Source: Clytia hemisphaerica (taxonomy: Eukaryota > Cnidaria > Hydrozoa > Leptothecata > Clytiidae). Taken from it: DNA of 64,000 nt. Below the pieces are notes generated by a model, which was not told the origin of the DNA, searched no databases, and worked only from the letters and a program-made list of their open reading frames with translations. A program made the translations under genes and the position numbers. Shown piece after piece: positions 13,401 through 23,418 of this stretch (the stretch's first letter is position 1; each line of letters starts with the position of its first letter). The stretch lies in assembly GCA_902728285.1 (NCBI GenBank), contig CACVBU010000671.1:744001-808000 (forward strand). Direction: 5' to 3'.

Positions 13401-14114
13401 ACAACTTCCGAGCTGAAAACTTCTACATCTCGAAAAGCTTCAGAATCAGGGATTTCCTCTGACATTAAAGGAAACCCTTCAAAAAGTCAATCACGTGATA
13501 GCACTATTTCTGCATCCAGTGGATTAAGTTCGGACGATGACATCATTATCAAACGAGATAGGCATCCCGTTTTAGAGAAGCAACTCAGCATCAAAGAATA
13601 TCGGTTAAGGAAAATGCAGCGTGAAGGTACATTTGAATCCGTTTCGGATGACGGCCAGTCAAAATCGGAATTCAGTGGTTTATCGGATTTCAGCGCTGTC
13701 TCTTCATTGGCTGATATCAGCGATGCGAGTGTAGAAAACGAAAATAACACACGACAAAAGAAATATAGTCACAGTAAAAAAGATTTAAGAGATATCGGGA
13801 TCGGTGAATCCAGCAGTTCCGAGTCTGATATTCCGATTATCAAAACGACCGGACAAAGAATTTCGGAACGTTTTGAGCGATTACGACAATTAAAGTCAGT
13901 ATCAACGACAATTCAACCGACGGAGATGAATGATAGCTCGACTTTCACCCGGAGTACTTCAACTTTAAACACTTTAAATGGCTTTTCGAGATCCACAAAA
14001 CCGTTAAGTACAATACGATCTTGGCACTCAAGTGGCGAAAAGGAGCCGAGTAAAACGACGACCGATCGTCGCCGGTACCTAAGGCGTGAATTTAAGTCGG
14101 TCGACAAGTTTTAA
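4432..14114 (+). CDS. Large charged, disordered protein, 11 exons, 2194 aa
   Basis: Exons: 4432-4744, 5568-5694, 5935-6080, 6208-8505, 8766-8792, 8854-8986, 9456-10303, 10633-10688, 11009-11109, 11332-12743, 12991-14114. All junctions are GT-AG, all phases agree and the total is 6585 nt. The N-terminus is rich in Tyr, Ser and Arg. Exon 4 is Lys/Glu/Ser-rich, includes a helical stretch KERLRRKQMEQEQREQKEK, and ends in an acidic region. Exon 10 carries six SPFKLxKKPSLGSL-type repeats. The last exon carries five SRK(A/G/T)S motifs and a basic C-terminus. I recognise no enzyme domain. The composition fits a phosphorylated cytoskeletal or scaffold protein, which is inference. I chose the ATG at 4432 because it opens the first phase-compatible exon; an upstream non-coding exon is possible. 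Exon 5 and part of exon 7 look alternatively spliced. Confidence 0.75.
5112..5365 (-). mobile_element. MITE copy A, TA-flanked, 254 bp
   Basis: The terminal inverted repeats are perfect over about 19 bp (CACGTT...ATAAG against CTTAT...AACGTG), each end flanked by TA (5110-5111 and 5366-5367). The interior is full of GTTCTTA and AAGCCTT motifs and has no coding capacity. TA target duplication suggests Tc1/mariner-type mobilisation. It lies in intron 1 of the large gene. A reversed copy lies at 14276-14501 and a worn copy near 32770-32930. Confidence 0.8.
8766..8792 (+). other. 27-nt microexon duplicated from next exon
   Basis: A 27-nt segment lies between acceptor AACAG and donor GTAATT. It encodes GDFIATDKF. 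The exon at 8854 begins with GDLMATDKF, so the two are near-identical peptides encoded 88 bp apart. The phase is 1 on both sides, so the microexon can be included or skipped without changing frame. It is probably a tandem exon-start duplication used as a cassette; actual use is untested. Confidence 0.6.
9566..10303 (+). other. Optional 246-codon exon extension (alternative donor)
   Basis: Exon 7 has a good donor at 9565/9566 (AACAG|GTACAAG) and another at 10303/10304 (AACAAA|GTAAAT). Both leave one base, so either joins exon 8 at 10633 in frame. The extension is open throughout and encodes acidic, Ser/Thr/Val-rich sequence. Short and long isoforms differing by 246 residues are predicted. Confidence 0.55.
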
Positions 14115-15385
14115 ATGTACATTTTGAATTTTCCTTTTTTTAGATATAAAGTTTAGTTCAGTTTTTTCTTATGTTTCATTTCTTAACTGAAATTTTAGTG
14201 ACAAAATGAGAGCTATAAAAAATGGAAAAAGCTGGGTACAGATATCTTTTTTATCCACTTGAAATAAAACGGTTACACGTTTTTATAAGAACAAACTATA
14301 TAAGAACATAAGGCTTCGAGGCCCAAAAATTTAAGAACATACTAAGGCTTTGGAGACTTAAAAACATGCAATTTCTTAAGAAATTACATCAAAATGCTCA
14401 AAAAATGCAGAAAATAAGAACATTTTAAGAACATTTTTAGGCTTCAAATCCAAAAAACTAAGAACATCCGAAGACTTCGAAAATTTTTGACGTTCTTATA
14501 AGAAATAAAACGGTTAGAACCTCAATCAAAATCATCGACTGCAAATATTTGATGACTCAAATTTATCACGTATTTTCACGAGACTCTTTTGCTGACATTG
14601 CAGAATTAACCAAAGAATTTTTTGAGTTTCAAGCGGAAGTACGAGAGATTTACTTTCTTTTATTTTCTCTTCTTTAAAAGTGCTGTGTAAGCACATGGTA
14701 GAAGACATTAATTGATGTCTTTTAAATCCTCAACTTTCAGACACAAAATAATCATTCCACCTCTGAAGTAAGTTTCTGTTCAGTCTTAGTGCATTTTTTT
14801 ATCTTAGAGAATTTTTTGATATTTTAATTTCATTTTTATTATTTGCTGTATTTTTTTCTACGTGAAGTTTTATATAATTCTATTTATAGCTTATAAAAAA
14901 TATGAAGAAATAATTTTTTGTAGAAATAATTTCATATAAAATAAATTTGCAAGATAAAATGTCCTTTCTAAGTGACATTTTTAACACAATAGTTCGATTC
15001 GTTAAAATGGATGGCTCAAAATGAGTCCCTTGAAATCAATCTATTTTACTACCACCATAATTATAGAAAAATTTGTCAATTTTTGAATAAAAAAATAAAT
15101 TTAGTACAAATTAATATCTAAGTAAAATTATCGTTTAAAGAAAAGCTCACCTACAGAGTGTCTAGATATAAAAGCGAAAATGAACTTTAACGTAAAAAGA
15201 CGCTCAAAAGTTTCTGTTTCAAATATCAGAGTGACTTGGTAAATTCTGCTTTTTCTTAGACACCACGTACAAAATAAAGACTTGAATACTTAAAAAATAT
15301 TTAAAGAAAAAGAAAACCAAGAAAGACATTATTCATTAAAAAAAAGAATTCTGAAGTCTGCTTACATCATTCAAAAAAACTTTCT
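14115..15385. other. Gap between large gene and NPC2
   Basis: The stretch contains the 3' flank of the large gene (an AATAAA at about 14263), MITE copy B at 14276-14501, and then very AT-rich sequence that would be the 3' flank of NPC2. No open frame with coding character is present. Confidence 0.5.
14276..14501 (+). mobile_element. MITE copy B, truncated, flanked by 15-bp repeat
   Basis: This is the same family as 5112-5365 but in the opposite orientation; the interior matches nearly base for base. The left end is intact (CACGTTTTTATAAG). The right end stops after CTTATAA. Both sides carry the exact direct repeat GAAATAAAACGGTTA (14261-14275 and 14502-14516). That is longer than the TA duplication of copy A and suggests repair or another event at the right end. 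Confidence 0.7.
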
Positions 15386-18300
15386 TTAGACAACACGGAT
15401 TGGGAATTCAACGCAAACTTGAGTTTGTTTCTTCTCGTCAAATAATTGCCAACGAACTCTGAGGTTTAACTACAGAAATAAAGAGACAATGTGTAATAAG
15501 ACAGGGGTGTAAAAAGGCACAGGGTGTACAAATGTAGTCAGATAGTTTTATTTTTCTCACTTGATGAGACAGGGGTGTAGCTCAAGGTTAGTGATAATGG
15601 GATAAAATAGAGGTGTATTTCAAAGGCAATGGATGGAGATATGTACTAGGAGATCGAAGAAACAGGGGCTAGCAAATTCCACGTGGCAAGGTTTTACTTT
15701 AAACTCGGCGAGACAGGGATGTACAATAATTTTAAAACGACAGTGAGTACTTCAAAAGTTAATGATACATTGATCTACTAGGAGTTTGATGACACAGGGG
15801 CTTCCAAATGTGATAAAGTATGGGATGTGCTTCAAGATTAAAAAGGCAATGACCCACCAGAAGAACATTAAAGAATGTATATAGCGATTCGCTACTAGCT
15901 CCATTGAGACAATGGTTGACTTAACGGTGATTTCTCTTTGTGTTTATATAATATAAACAGGGGTGTAAACTAACCTTTGGGTAAGAGGTAAAAGAAACAG
16001 GATGTAAACTAACCTTTGGGTAAGTGGTAAATGAAACAGGGATGTAAACTAACCTTTGGGTAGGTGGTAAAAGAAACATGGGTGTAAACTAACCTTTCGG
16101 TAGGTGGTGAAAGAAACAGGCGTGTAAACTAACCTTTGGGTAAGTTGTAAAAACAGGGGTGTAAACTAACCTTTGGATAAGTGGTAAAAGAAACAGGGGT
16201 GTAAACTAACCTTTGGGTAAGTGGTAAAAGAAACAGGGGTGTTAACATAACTTTGGGTAAGTTGTAAAAGAAACAGGGGTGTAAACTAACCTTTGGGTAA
16301 GTGGTAAAAAAAACAGGGGTGTAAACTAACCTTTGGGTAGGTGGTAAAAGAAACAGGGATGTAAACTAACCTTTGGGTAAGTTGTAAAAGAAACAGGGGT
16401 GTTAACATATCTTTGGGTAAGTTGTAAAAGAAACAGGGGTGTAAACTAACCTTTGGGTAAGTGGTGCTGACCAAAAGTGAGAAATGATAATAATTATCAA
16501 CTCCAGCTTTCATTGGACATTTGATAAAGTCCGATTTACATGCATCAACCAAACTCTTATCCATGGGGTATGGGACCCAAATTGGTCCAATCTTAGCATG
16601 GATATCTGTGGTCAAGTCTGTGAGATCAGTAGCTGGTGTGAAGTGAACTTCTATGGTACTGTTTGTACCTGCAGAACAGAGAGATCAGCGTTAATCAAAA
16701 CTTTGTAAGTTTGCAAGCGCAGTTGACGGTGACCCGGAGACTCCTTTTTCTATAGCTGTCTACTAAAAGGGTAAATTCGTCCTTCCTTTATCTGGAATTC
16801 TCCACTTCTTTAGTTCCTGTTAGCAGAGTCTTATCGGCGATCCAAAAAATATCTACAATCTGATTGGTCAAAAAGAGTACAATATATCTTGTATTTTAGA
16901 TCAATGTCAATTGAATTCTCTACCTGGTCAGGAAATCCCGGCTAAAAGGTTGAAGTTCATTTTGTTTTGGTCACGTGATCGAAACGCATGGGTAGGTTTT
17001 CGGCGGAGGCGAGTCTGCTACCTTAGGACTGTTCAAAAAAGTAAACATTACCTTTTGTTTTTCATGGAAACAAGATGGCTGAGCACCTTGGAACTGAAAT
17101 CTTTGAAGAAATGGTTGAATCTGATACAGAATTTGACTTACTGGACCCCAATGAGGATATTTCTGCATTCTTTGAGGTTTTAGATGAGGATCTCGAATTG
17201 GGTGTCGTGGGCATGGTCGAAGAAGTCTCCACTAGTGAAGCTACTTCAGAAGAGAAGGGGGAATCATCAAAACCTCAATTTGTTTGTAAATATTGTGGTA
17301 AAATAACAAAATCAAAAGGGGGGTTAACGAGGCACATGTCTTGCATGCATGTAGAGTATAACTATGTAAATTACTATCAATCTAAGTTAGATCGTGGCTC
17401 GTTGCATGACTTGATCAAGAAAGTCATAGCAGAGCTTGAAAAAGACCTCTGCTATCCAAAAGAAGTTCGAGATAATTTCAAGTGCTATAACAACCAAGTC
17501 TGTGAAACGCTCATTAAAGAAGCCAAAGAAATTTTCAAAATCCTTGAAAAATCTGGAAATGTTGGTAAGTTTCTCGACAGCTTTTTTGATGCGTTTGCCC
17601 TTGATTCTTGCAGTTACTTTCCATCCTTATCATTTCCTGCTGCTACTCTTTTGATAACAAGGTTAGGTGAGAAGATTGTCCATTTTTATAAATCACCTCA
17701 AGCTGAGCCTGATGAAGAAAAAAACCAAGTCAAGCCCATTTCTAAGACTGAGAGAGATGCCCTGCAATACTTGTCAGGATATGTTGTGCGTAAATTAGTA
17801 AAAAAGGCAAGAAACAAAAATTTTTCCAAAACACGTAACCAGGCCATTATAAGTATATTAGAAAATGGTATCGTTAGCGATGAAGGACAGACATTGATTG
17901 AAGCTCAAAACAGGGGTGGCTTATGTTGTGTAAATGAAGATTTTCAAGCCATTTTCATTGAAACAGAAAAGTATTCAGAAAAGAGACCTCTAAGGCTAAT
18001 ATAAGATCGATCGATATACCCTTCATTGTAAGTGTTCTGTCTAAAAATGATACTGTTGTTGGCCATTATCAAAATATCATTCAAAGTTTTGACAATGTCC
18101 CTGAAGATATTTTGACAGAATTACTCAAATGTTTGATAGAGTTGTATGTTAGAGTGCGCTCATTTTCATTTGCTAAAGATATCATTCAAAAGTACAAAAT
18201 AAAAGAGAAAGCCAAGAAATCAAAGGGGAGTCTACGAAACAACTTAAAGAAAAATAACGATAAAAAAAACTGTTGAAAATTTATTGGCTTGTTAAAGATA

Positions 18301-21300
18301 TTTTTGTTAATGTTCTTTTTTTTTCTATGATTATGGGTTAGATTTGTTCTTGTTAGTTACATGATGTTATACTATAGTGTTCAAATTTTTTTTTGAATTT
18401 GCATTCATGCAAAATTAACAACAAATGCAGTTTAATGAGATTGTCTCACAGACTTTCTTTAAAAGTGCTTTTTGTTGATTGATTCTTTTGTTTTTGAAAA
18501 ATGATCATTGTTTGCTACAAAAAATAATATACACAGTTTAGTGAGGGGTCAAGGATCATCTCTAAAACTGCAATTTGTGTATTTGTTAAGTTCTCTTGGT
18601 TTATTGAAATTAATAGTTGTTATTGTTACGTGTCGCCTTTTTTTCAGTGGTCGGCTGTCAACAACTGTCCAAGACGGCATCCTTTTTCCTCTGTGAACAC
18701 CTTTGGTATTGCCAGTTCGAGTGGGTGTTATGAATCTTTGAACACGGAGAGCATTTGCATTGTACCCAAACTGAAAAACGTTAGGTGTTGTATTGAAGCC
18801 AGAAATGCATCTTTGACGACCAAAATATTCTTCCAAAACATCTTGACAAAACCTCTCTGTCAGTACAAATTCAGCACCACTTTTTAAGAGGAATTTAACT
18901 GATTCAACAAGTGAGCTAACATTTATACATATACCTTCATAGGTTTGATGGGGAATAAACATTCTCTCCTTTTCCTTATCAGTCTTATCTGTTATCGAGT
19001 AGACCTTCCTCTTCCAACTATCAAAATAACCCAAAAAAACGTTTTGGAGCCAATCAAGTCTCCAGTCATTTTGATCTCGGAATGGTTCTAAAAAGATTTT
19101 TCTTTTCAATTTTCCTTCCTCCTGAGACCTGATGTTAAAACAATCGAAAAAACAATCCATGTATTGACAGAGGTCGGCTGTGGTTTTGTACTCAGGGTAG
19201 TAGCGATAGATGACACTTGACATTTTTGAGCTCAAAACCTGTGTTGCAAGACTGACAGTCATTGAAGAGTATGAAGTTAAGTTGATGTGTGCCAGAGATA
19301 ATTTTGGCAGCAACTTCAAACTGCGATACATGTCATCTTGAACCACATGCACAATTTGATTCCATAAAATTGGATTTCCATTCCACAAATCTCTTGTCCC
19401 TGTGCCATCCCTGCGAGAGTGGTAGATAGCATTTCGCATAGTTTTCATAAGATGTGGAGCATCTGAGAAAAAGAAAATGAACCTTCTTTCTGGGGAAAAT
19501 ATATTTATTGTCCTATAAATTACACTGGAGGAAGACTGGGATAACTCTTTGTGGCATTTAAAAAAAGCCCTGTTAAATGAAGCCCCATCAGACACAGTGA
19601 CAATTACTCTTAACTTGCAAGTCAGCTCTAGTATGGAGACAGCTCTCCAAAAAAGTAACATCAATTGAGAGCCCGTGGCACCAACAGTGGCAAAGTAAGC
19701 GAAGCTGAACTTAAGATCTGTTGATATACCACGCACATAAAAGACAAGACAATGAGTTGCAACAGTATCGATTCTTTAAAAGTAGAGTAGTTAATATCAG
19801 GGTCCCCAAGATCAACAAAACCGATAAGTTCCCCAGTGTGCTTATCAAAAACAAGGTCTTCTTGGACTTTCACTTCATCAAAAGACAATGTGATGTTCTT
19901 TTGGTGGCCTTCAAAATCTTTTGTCAAATCTACCAGTTCTTGAACAACTTCATGATTGAACCCAACGGTTGGTCGAATGGCATTTTTGTAGTCACGGAGA
20001 GTTCTTCTGCTTGGCAAGACTAAAACTTTGGAATCTCGCAACTCATCGTAAGCCTTGGCTGACTTTGAAGCTAAAGACAGACAAAAGCGTATCATCATGG
20101 GATGGTAAACATAGTTTCCCTGAGAAGACAGTTTTTTCTGCTCGCGCCAAAAAAGCTTCATGAAAGGCGATGAATCTTCACTTTGGTTTTTCATAATGGC
20201 ATTGATATCATCAGCCATACCAGACGAAACAGCAATACCTTTAGACTCCATTTCATTTTTGAGGTGTTCAATATCAATCGTTAGCTTCTTTGTTAGGGCT
20301 CTTTCTTGTTGCAGGGCTAAGATGACTTTCTGCGGGTTCGTCTTTGATAGTGGTGCAAACTTTGAAGCTGGAGTGAGGTTACTTTTGTCTTTAACATCTT
20401 TCTTCTTTTCTGAGGAATTACAAATTCTACATATTTCTTTACTGCCTGGAACTAGAACTTCGCAAACATCACTTCTATAACGAATCTCTGACGGAACTTG
20501 AACTTCTTTGTCATATTTAAGAGGGATAGCATGCAATGTTGACTTTGGAGCAGTGGCAGAAGAAACACCTTTACAAAGTTCTAATTTCAAAATATCTGAG
20601 CAGAAGTCAGTTAATAAGATCTTTCTGATGGACCGGTTATGCTGTTTGTAAACATTGTGGTCATCAGGCAAATACCAACCATATACCCTCACTGTGAAAT
20701 CAAGAGATGAGTTTATAATGATTTCAAGTTTTGGTATGGAAAACTTGGAATCCTCAAGCTCATAAGTGAGAAAGCATTGCTCACCAGTGAAAACAACCTT
20801 CCAATTAGAAAGTTTCCACTTCGAACATTGACTCTTGAAATCCTCATAAGTTTCAAATACAACAACCTCAACATCAGTTTCTTCTTCAACCACTGGTACA
20901 ACCGGAGTTGGGTCTGCAACAGGTGGTGGAGGCACACGAACAAGTACCCTTCGAGGAGTAGTTACACTTTTTTCATGAGATTTCTCAGGAAGATTGATTG
21001 TAGGCAAGGCATTTAACTTTGGTTTTCTCACTCCACTTAATGTAAACTCAAAGTCAGAATCTTTGTAATGCTTCCCACATATCCAAACTTTAGATCTCTC
21101 AATTCTCTTTTTTAAATCACTGTCAATAACACGATATATTTTTATCACATCCACCAAATTTTTCTTCCACTCAGCATCAATTGGCCTAGAAGGCAGCTTG
21201 AACAAACCTACTCCTTTATATTGGGGAGAACCACGATAGACAGGACAGCCAGGGAAGACACATCCATCTCCATTCACCTTCACCATTTTTTTCTATTTGA

Positions 21301-22478
21301 AAGAAAATTGTTTGTTTTGATATTTGGAAAAAAATGTTTTGTTTTTGTTGTTGTTTGGGTGACTAATTATTTTTGTCCGAAAGTATGTTAATAAATTATA
21401 ATAATTGAAATAATTACAAGTTTCAGTCCTAAAGTAGCACCTTCGCCTCCTCCTTCTCCGCCGACTTTTACCCATGCGTTTTGATCACGTGACCAAAATA
21501 GAAAAAATCTCAACCTCGGGTCTCGCGCAAACCCGATTTCCTGACCATGTATTTCTTCAATTGACATTGTTTAGATGTAAAAATATAAATTGACAAAAAG
21601 ATGTTGTTGCATTGTAGCGGTAGAAGCAATCTAACGTCAATTTGCTACAAAAGTGCCCTGCGCTTTTTTCCAACACAAAAAGTGCATTTTTTTGGGTCAC
21701 CGATAAACCAGTTATCAGACATTTTCTCGTACGTATTAAGTACCATTTAATTACTATTTCTTTTAACAGGCAACATCCAAACAATATTGCTATCTAATGT
21801 CTAAATAATGTTGTAGAAACATCATTGTGGATTATTTGGGAAGCAAGACTATCAAGGCGGACAGTCTAGAAAAATTTCATAAGTTTTGTAAAAAACAAGT
21901 TTATTACCTTCAGGGATGCTACATTCTTTGGAAGTGTAATCGGTGCAAGGCTCGATACCGACACTCGTTACTTTTGCCATCGATTTGACTGAAAAACAAA
22001 ACGAAAGGAAGATATTTTTTTATTACTCGTTTTCACTATCTCATTCAAAGAATTGACCTTTTATTCCCCAGTGGGGGAGGGGTAGAATCTATGCTGATGT
22101 GATTCAGTGTATATCTTGACAAAATAATTTCGAAACGATTTGAAAATTTCTGAACCTTATTAACGGTACAAGTGATTTTTTTGGGGTCAAACGGTTGTCT
22201 AAATCAGACTTTAGGACTTTATTATGAAACATGATTAAACCCAGCTAACTTTGCATATAAAACCCCTCATGACCTCCAAAATATATAATTATCAAATCAA
22301 GTCTTTATTTCAAAATTATGTTAAATTTCATGAAATTATGATGTAATCATGTATGGCGCCTTCTGCTAAAATGAATTGTAGCAGAGTATAACTTACTTCC
22401 TTCACACGGTTGCGTTTGGATAGTGACAGCGCGCAAAGCACCAACGAAAAATACCAAGCACAATAACAACTTCTCCAT
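15386..22478 (-). CDS. NPC2: NPC2-like ML-domain lipid carrier, 4 exons, 154 aa
   Basis: Reading the minus strand, the exons are 22478-22397, 21988-21908, 16668-16451 and 15469-15386 (465 nt, all GT-AG, phases agree). The start gives a clear signal peptide (MEKLLLCLVFFVGALRA). The mature protein has the six NPC2 cysteines, in PCEG, EPCTD, KECSI, DAC, IKCP and VCVEFPI. It also has the IGPIWVPYPM segment, matching the VPVPFPIP sterol-pocket loop, and an ending RWQLFD...CVEFPI typical of the family. Length is close to the usual 150 residues. NPC2 is a secreted/lysosomal protein that binds cholesterol and passes it to NPC1. A whole P-type transposon occupies intron 2, and a minisatellite starts inside the end of exon 3 and fills part of intron 3. 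The identification rests on residue pattern and length. Confidence 0.88.
15955..16466. repeat. 40-bp minisatellite copying NPC2 exon-3 donor, ~13 units
   Basis: About 13 units of a 40-bp repeat, a few with small indels, share the phrases ACAGGGGTGTAAACTAACC and TTTGGGTAAGTGGTAAAAG. The rightmost unit overlaps the last 16 bases of NPC2 exon 3. On the minus strand each unit reads CTTACCCAAAG|GTTAGT, the same exon/intron junction. Two units have lost the GT. Worn pieces of the ACAGGGGTGTA phrase extend left to about 15500. Confidence 0.9.
16703..16810 (+). repeat. Dispersed repeat shared with 31788-31900
   Basis: Both places contain GTAAGTTTG followed by related GACCCGAAGACTCC / GACCCGGAGACTCC sequence, a TCTAC-centred segment and a TTCTCC tail. 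The block is about 100 bp long. I cannot assign it to a class; a SINE fragment is possible. Confidence 0.35.
16902..17012 (+). repeat. Left terminal inverted repeat of P-type element
   Basis: It pairs with 21441-21569 with several indels. The best conserved blocks are the first 14 bases, GGTCAGGAAATC, TTTTGGTCACGTGATC and GCATGGGTA. CACGTG lies about 95 bp upstream of the start of the C2H2 gene and is mirrored upstream of the transposase, so it may serve both promoters. Confidence 0.85.
17075..18276 (+). pseudogene. Accessory C2H2 protein of the P-type element, one frameshift
   Basis: The frame opens at 17075 (CAAG-ATG) and runs to a stop at 18002-18004. The family sequence continues in the next frame to a TGA at 18274-18276, so a 1-base indel near 17968-17980 breaks it. 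The intended length is about 400 residues. An acidic N-terminus is followed by one C2H2 finger (CKYCG ... LTRHMSCMH) near residues 71-92. Downstream is a helical region with LSGYVVRKLVKKARNK, and after the break a Lys-rich tail containing LYVRVRSFSFAKDIIQKYK. I recall similar tails in uncharacterised cnidarian proteins but know no function. It is not part of the THAP9/P transposase fold, since the transposase on the other strand is complete without it. A regulator or DNA-end recogniser of the element is a guess. Confidence 0.7.
18277..18548. other. Convergent 3' ends of the two transposon genes
   Basis: This 270-bp AT-rich spacer lies between the stop of the plus-strand C2H2 gene and the stop of the minus-strand transposase. 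It must hold both 3' untranslated ends. No other feature is seen. Confidence 0.5.
18549..21286 (-). pseudogene. THAP9/P-element-like transposase, one frameshift
   Basis: The start is the ATG at 21286, just inside the right inverted repeat. Residues 1-90 form a THAP finger: CVFPGC, the invariant Trp in DAEWKKNL, ICGKHY, and LPTINLP in place of the AVPTIF box. Next come a charged linker and an RNase-H-like core with the predicted acidic triad in SFDEVKVQ, VSDGASFN and VLEEYFGRQR. The order and roughly 910-residue length match THAP9 (about 900). Around 19770-19785 the reading frame changes by -1: the upstream frame ends out of register, and the motif ATHCLVFYVRGIS lies in the other frame. A one-base deletion is the simplest reading; an assembly error or programmed shift is not excluded. 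The family cuts and pastes DNA using 8-bp staggered target sites. Confidence 0.85.
21441..21569 (-). repeat. Right terminal inverted repeat of P-type element
   Basis: It is the reverse-complement partner of 16902-17012, ending TTCAATTGACATTG directly before TTTAGAT. It contains ATCACGTGACCAAAAT and TACCCATGCG. Confidence 0.85.
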
Positions 22479-22716
22479 TGCTTATTTTGCTAATAAAACT
22501 TTTGTGAAAAGAAAAAAAATTCTCTCATATGGCACCAACAATACCAAGTTCTACTTAGCGGAATAGCAGGTGTTATATGTTATGGGTGGTAGAGGTTAAA
22601 AATTCAGTAGAATTATGCTTTTACCTTGAAGAAAATATATGTGGCTGAAATTTTGCAAAAATGTTCATTTTGAGTCCTAAAGCTACTAGGAAAAAAAACC
22701 CAGGTTGGTTCCAATA

Positions 22717-22873
22717 AATAGACGATATCTGCTTTCCGAATTCTCCCCGAATGATTACCCATGAGGCATTGCGCAAAAATTTTCACTGACAATATTGACT
22801 TACTGAATTTTTTTGCGCAATGCATCATGGGTAATCATTCGGGGAGAATTTCGTTAAGCCGATATCGTCTATT
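22717..22873. mobile_element. Fold-back MITE, ~157 bp
   Basis: The two arms pair over about 70 bp around a short AT-rich loop. Left arm blocks AATAGACGATATC, AATTCTCCCCGAATGATTA and TTGCGCAAAAA recur reversed on the right. No coding sequence is present. Confidence 0.8.
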
Positions 22874-23280
22874 GCTTTACGAACATCACTTGCCTCATTT
22901 TGAAATTATTGCCACGGTGATTAACTCCCAGCGGATTTTATTAAAACTACTTTCTATTCATAAAAAATTAATTTAATGTCTCAAGGAACATAACCACCAT
23001 GGTAATCTCGGGTAACTTAATGCATGTCCCAGAATTGCATTAATTTTTCCACCCCAATTCCAGTCCCTAAACCATAACAAACTATACATTTTTGGAAGCG
23101 TATTTGGATGTAGAATACCGTATTCGGTGTAACTTAAATTCTTTCTCAGTATAATTAGAGATATCTTAAGAAAACCTGATAATGACGTCATGATTGATGA
23201 CGTCATAAATACAAAAAGTTGAATATCTCGAAAAATATAAATCAAAACTTTATGAAATTTGGACCAGCCTGAATTTTAGT

Positions 23281-23418
23281 GGAGACTCAGTAAGTGAAGA
23301 ATTTCAACGTCAAGTCAGTGCGTCAGAAGTTTACGACTATCCGATTATTAAGACGACGAATGCTGAAAGGACAGTTGAGAAACAGGTCATAGTCAAGGCA
23401 CTGATATACCAAGCATGA
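23281..23418 (+). CDS. Possible terminal exon, unrecognised
   Basis: A 45-codon open segment follows a TTTTAG acceptor-like site and ends in TGA. The peptide has coding-like character (VYDYPIIKTTNAERTVEKQ). I found no partner exon, so it may be chance or a fragment of a degraded gene. Confidence 0.18.
   Translation, partial: GDSVSEEFQRQVSASEVYDYPIIKTTNAERTVEKQVIVKALIYQA

Larger units (their letters stand above)
16902..21569. mobile_element. Complete P-superfamily (THAP) transposon, 4668 bp
   Basis: The ends are CAATGTCAATTGAA and its reverse complement, within imperfect inverted repeats of about 110-130 bp. Those repeats include GGTCAGGAAAT, GGTCACGTGAT (an E-box core) and ACGCATGGGTA on both sides. 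A 7-bp target duplication TTTAGAT (16895-16901 and 21570-21576) flanks it; an 8-bp duplication with one mismatch, as for P elements, is also possible. Inside are two convergent genes: a C2H2 protein (plus) and a THAP transposase (minus). Each has a single frame break. Intact ends and duplication argue for a fairly recent insertion. It lies in NPC2 intron 2. Confidence 0.88.

Noticed and set aside
16286..16615. 109-codon minus-strand frame running through the minisatellite
   Set aside because: Only its first half is real (NPC2 exon 3); the rest is read-through into repeat units past the splice donor.
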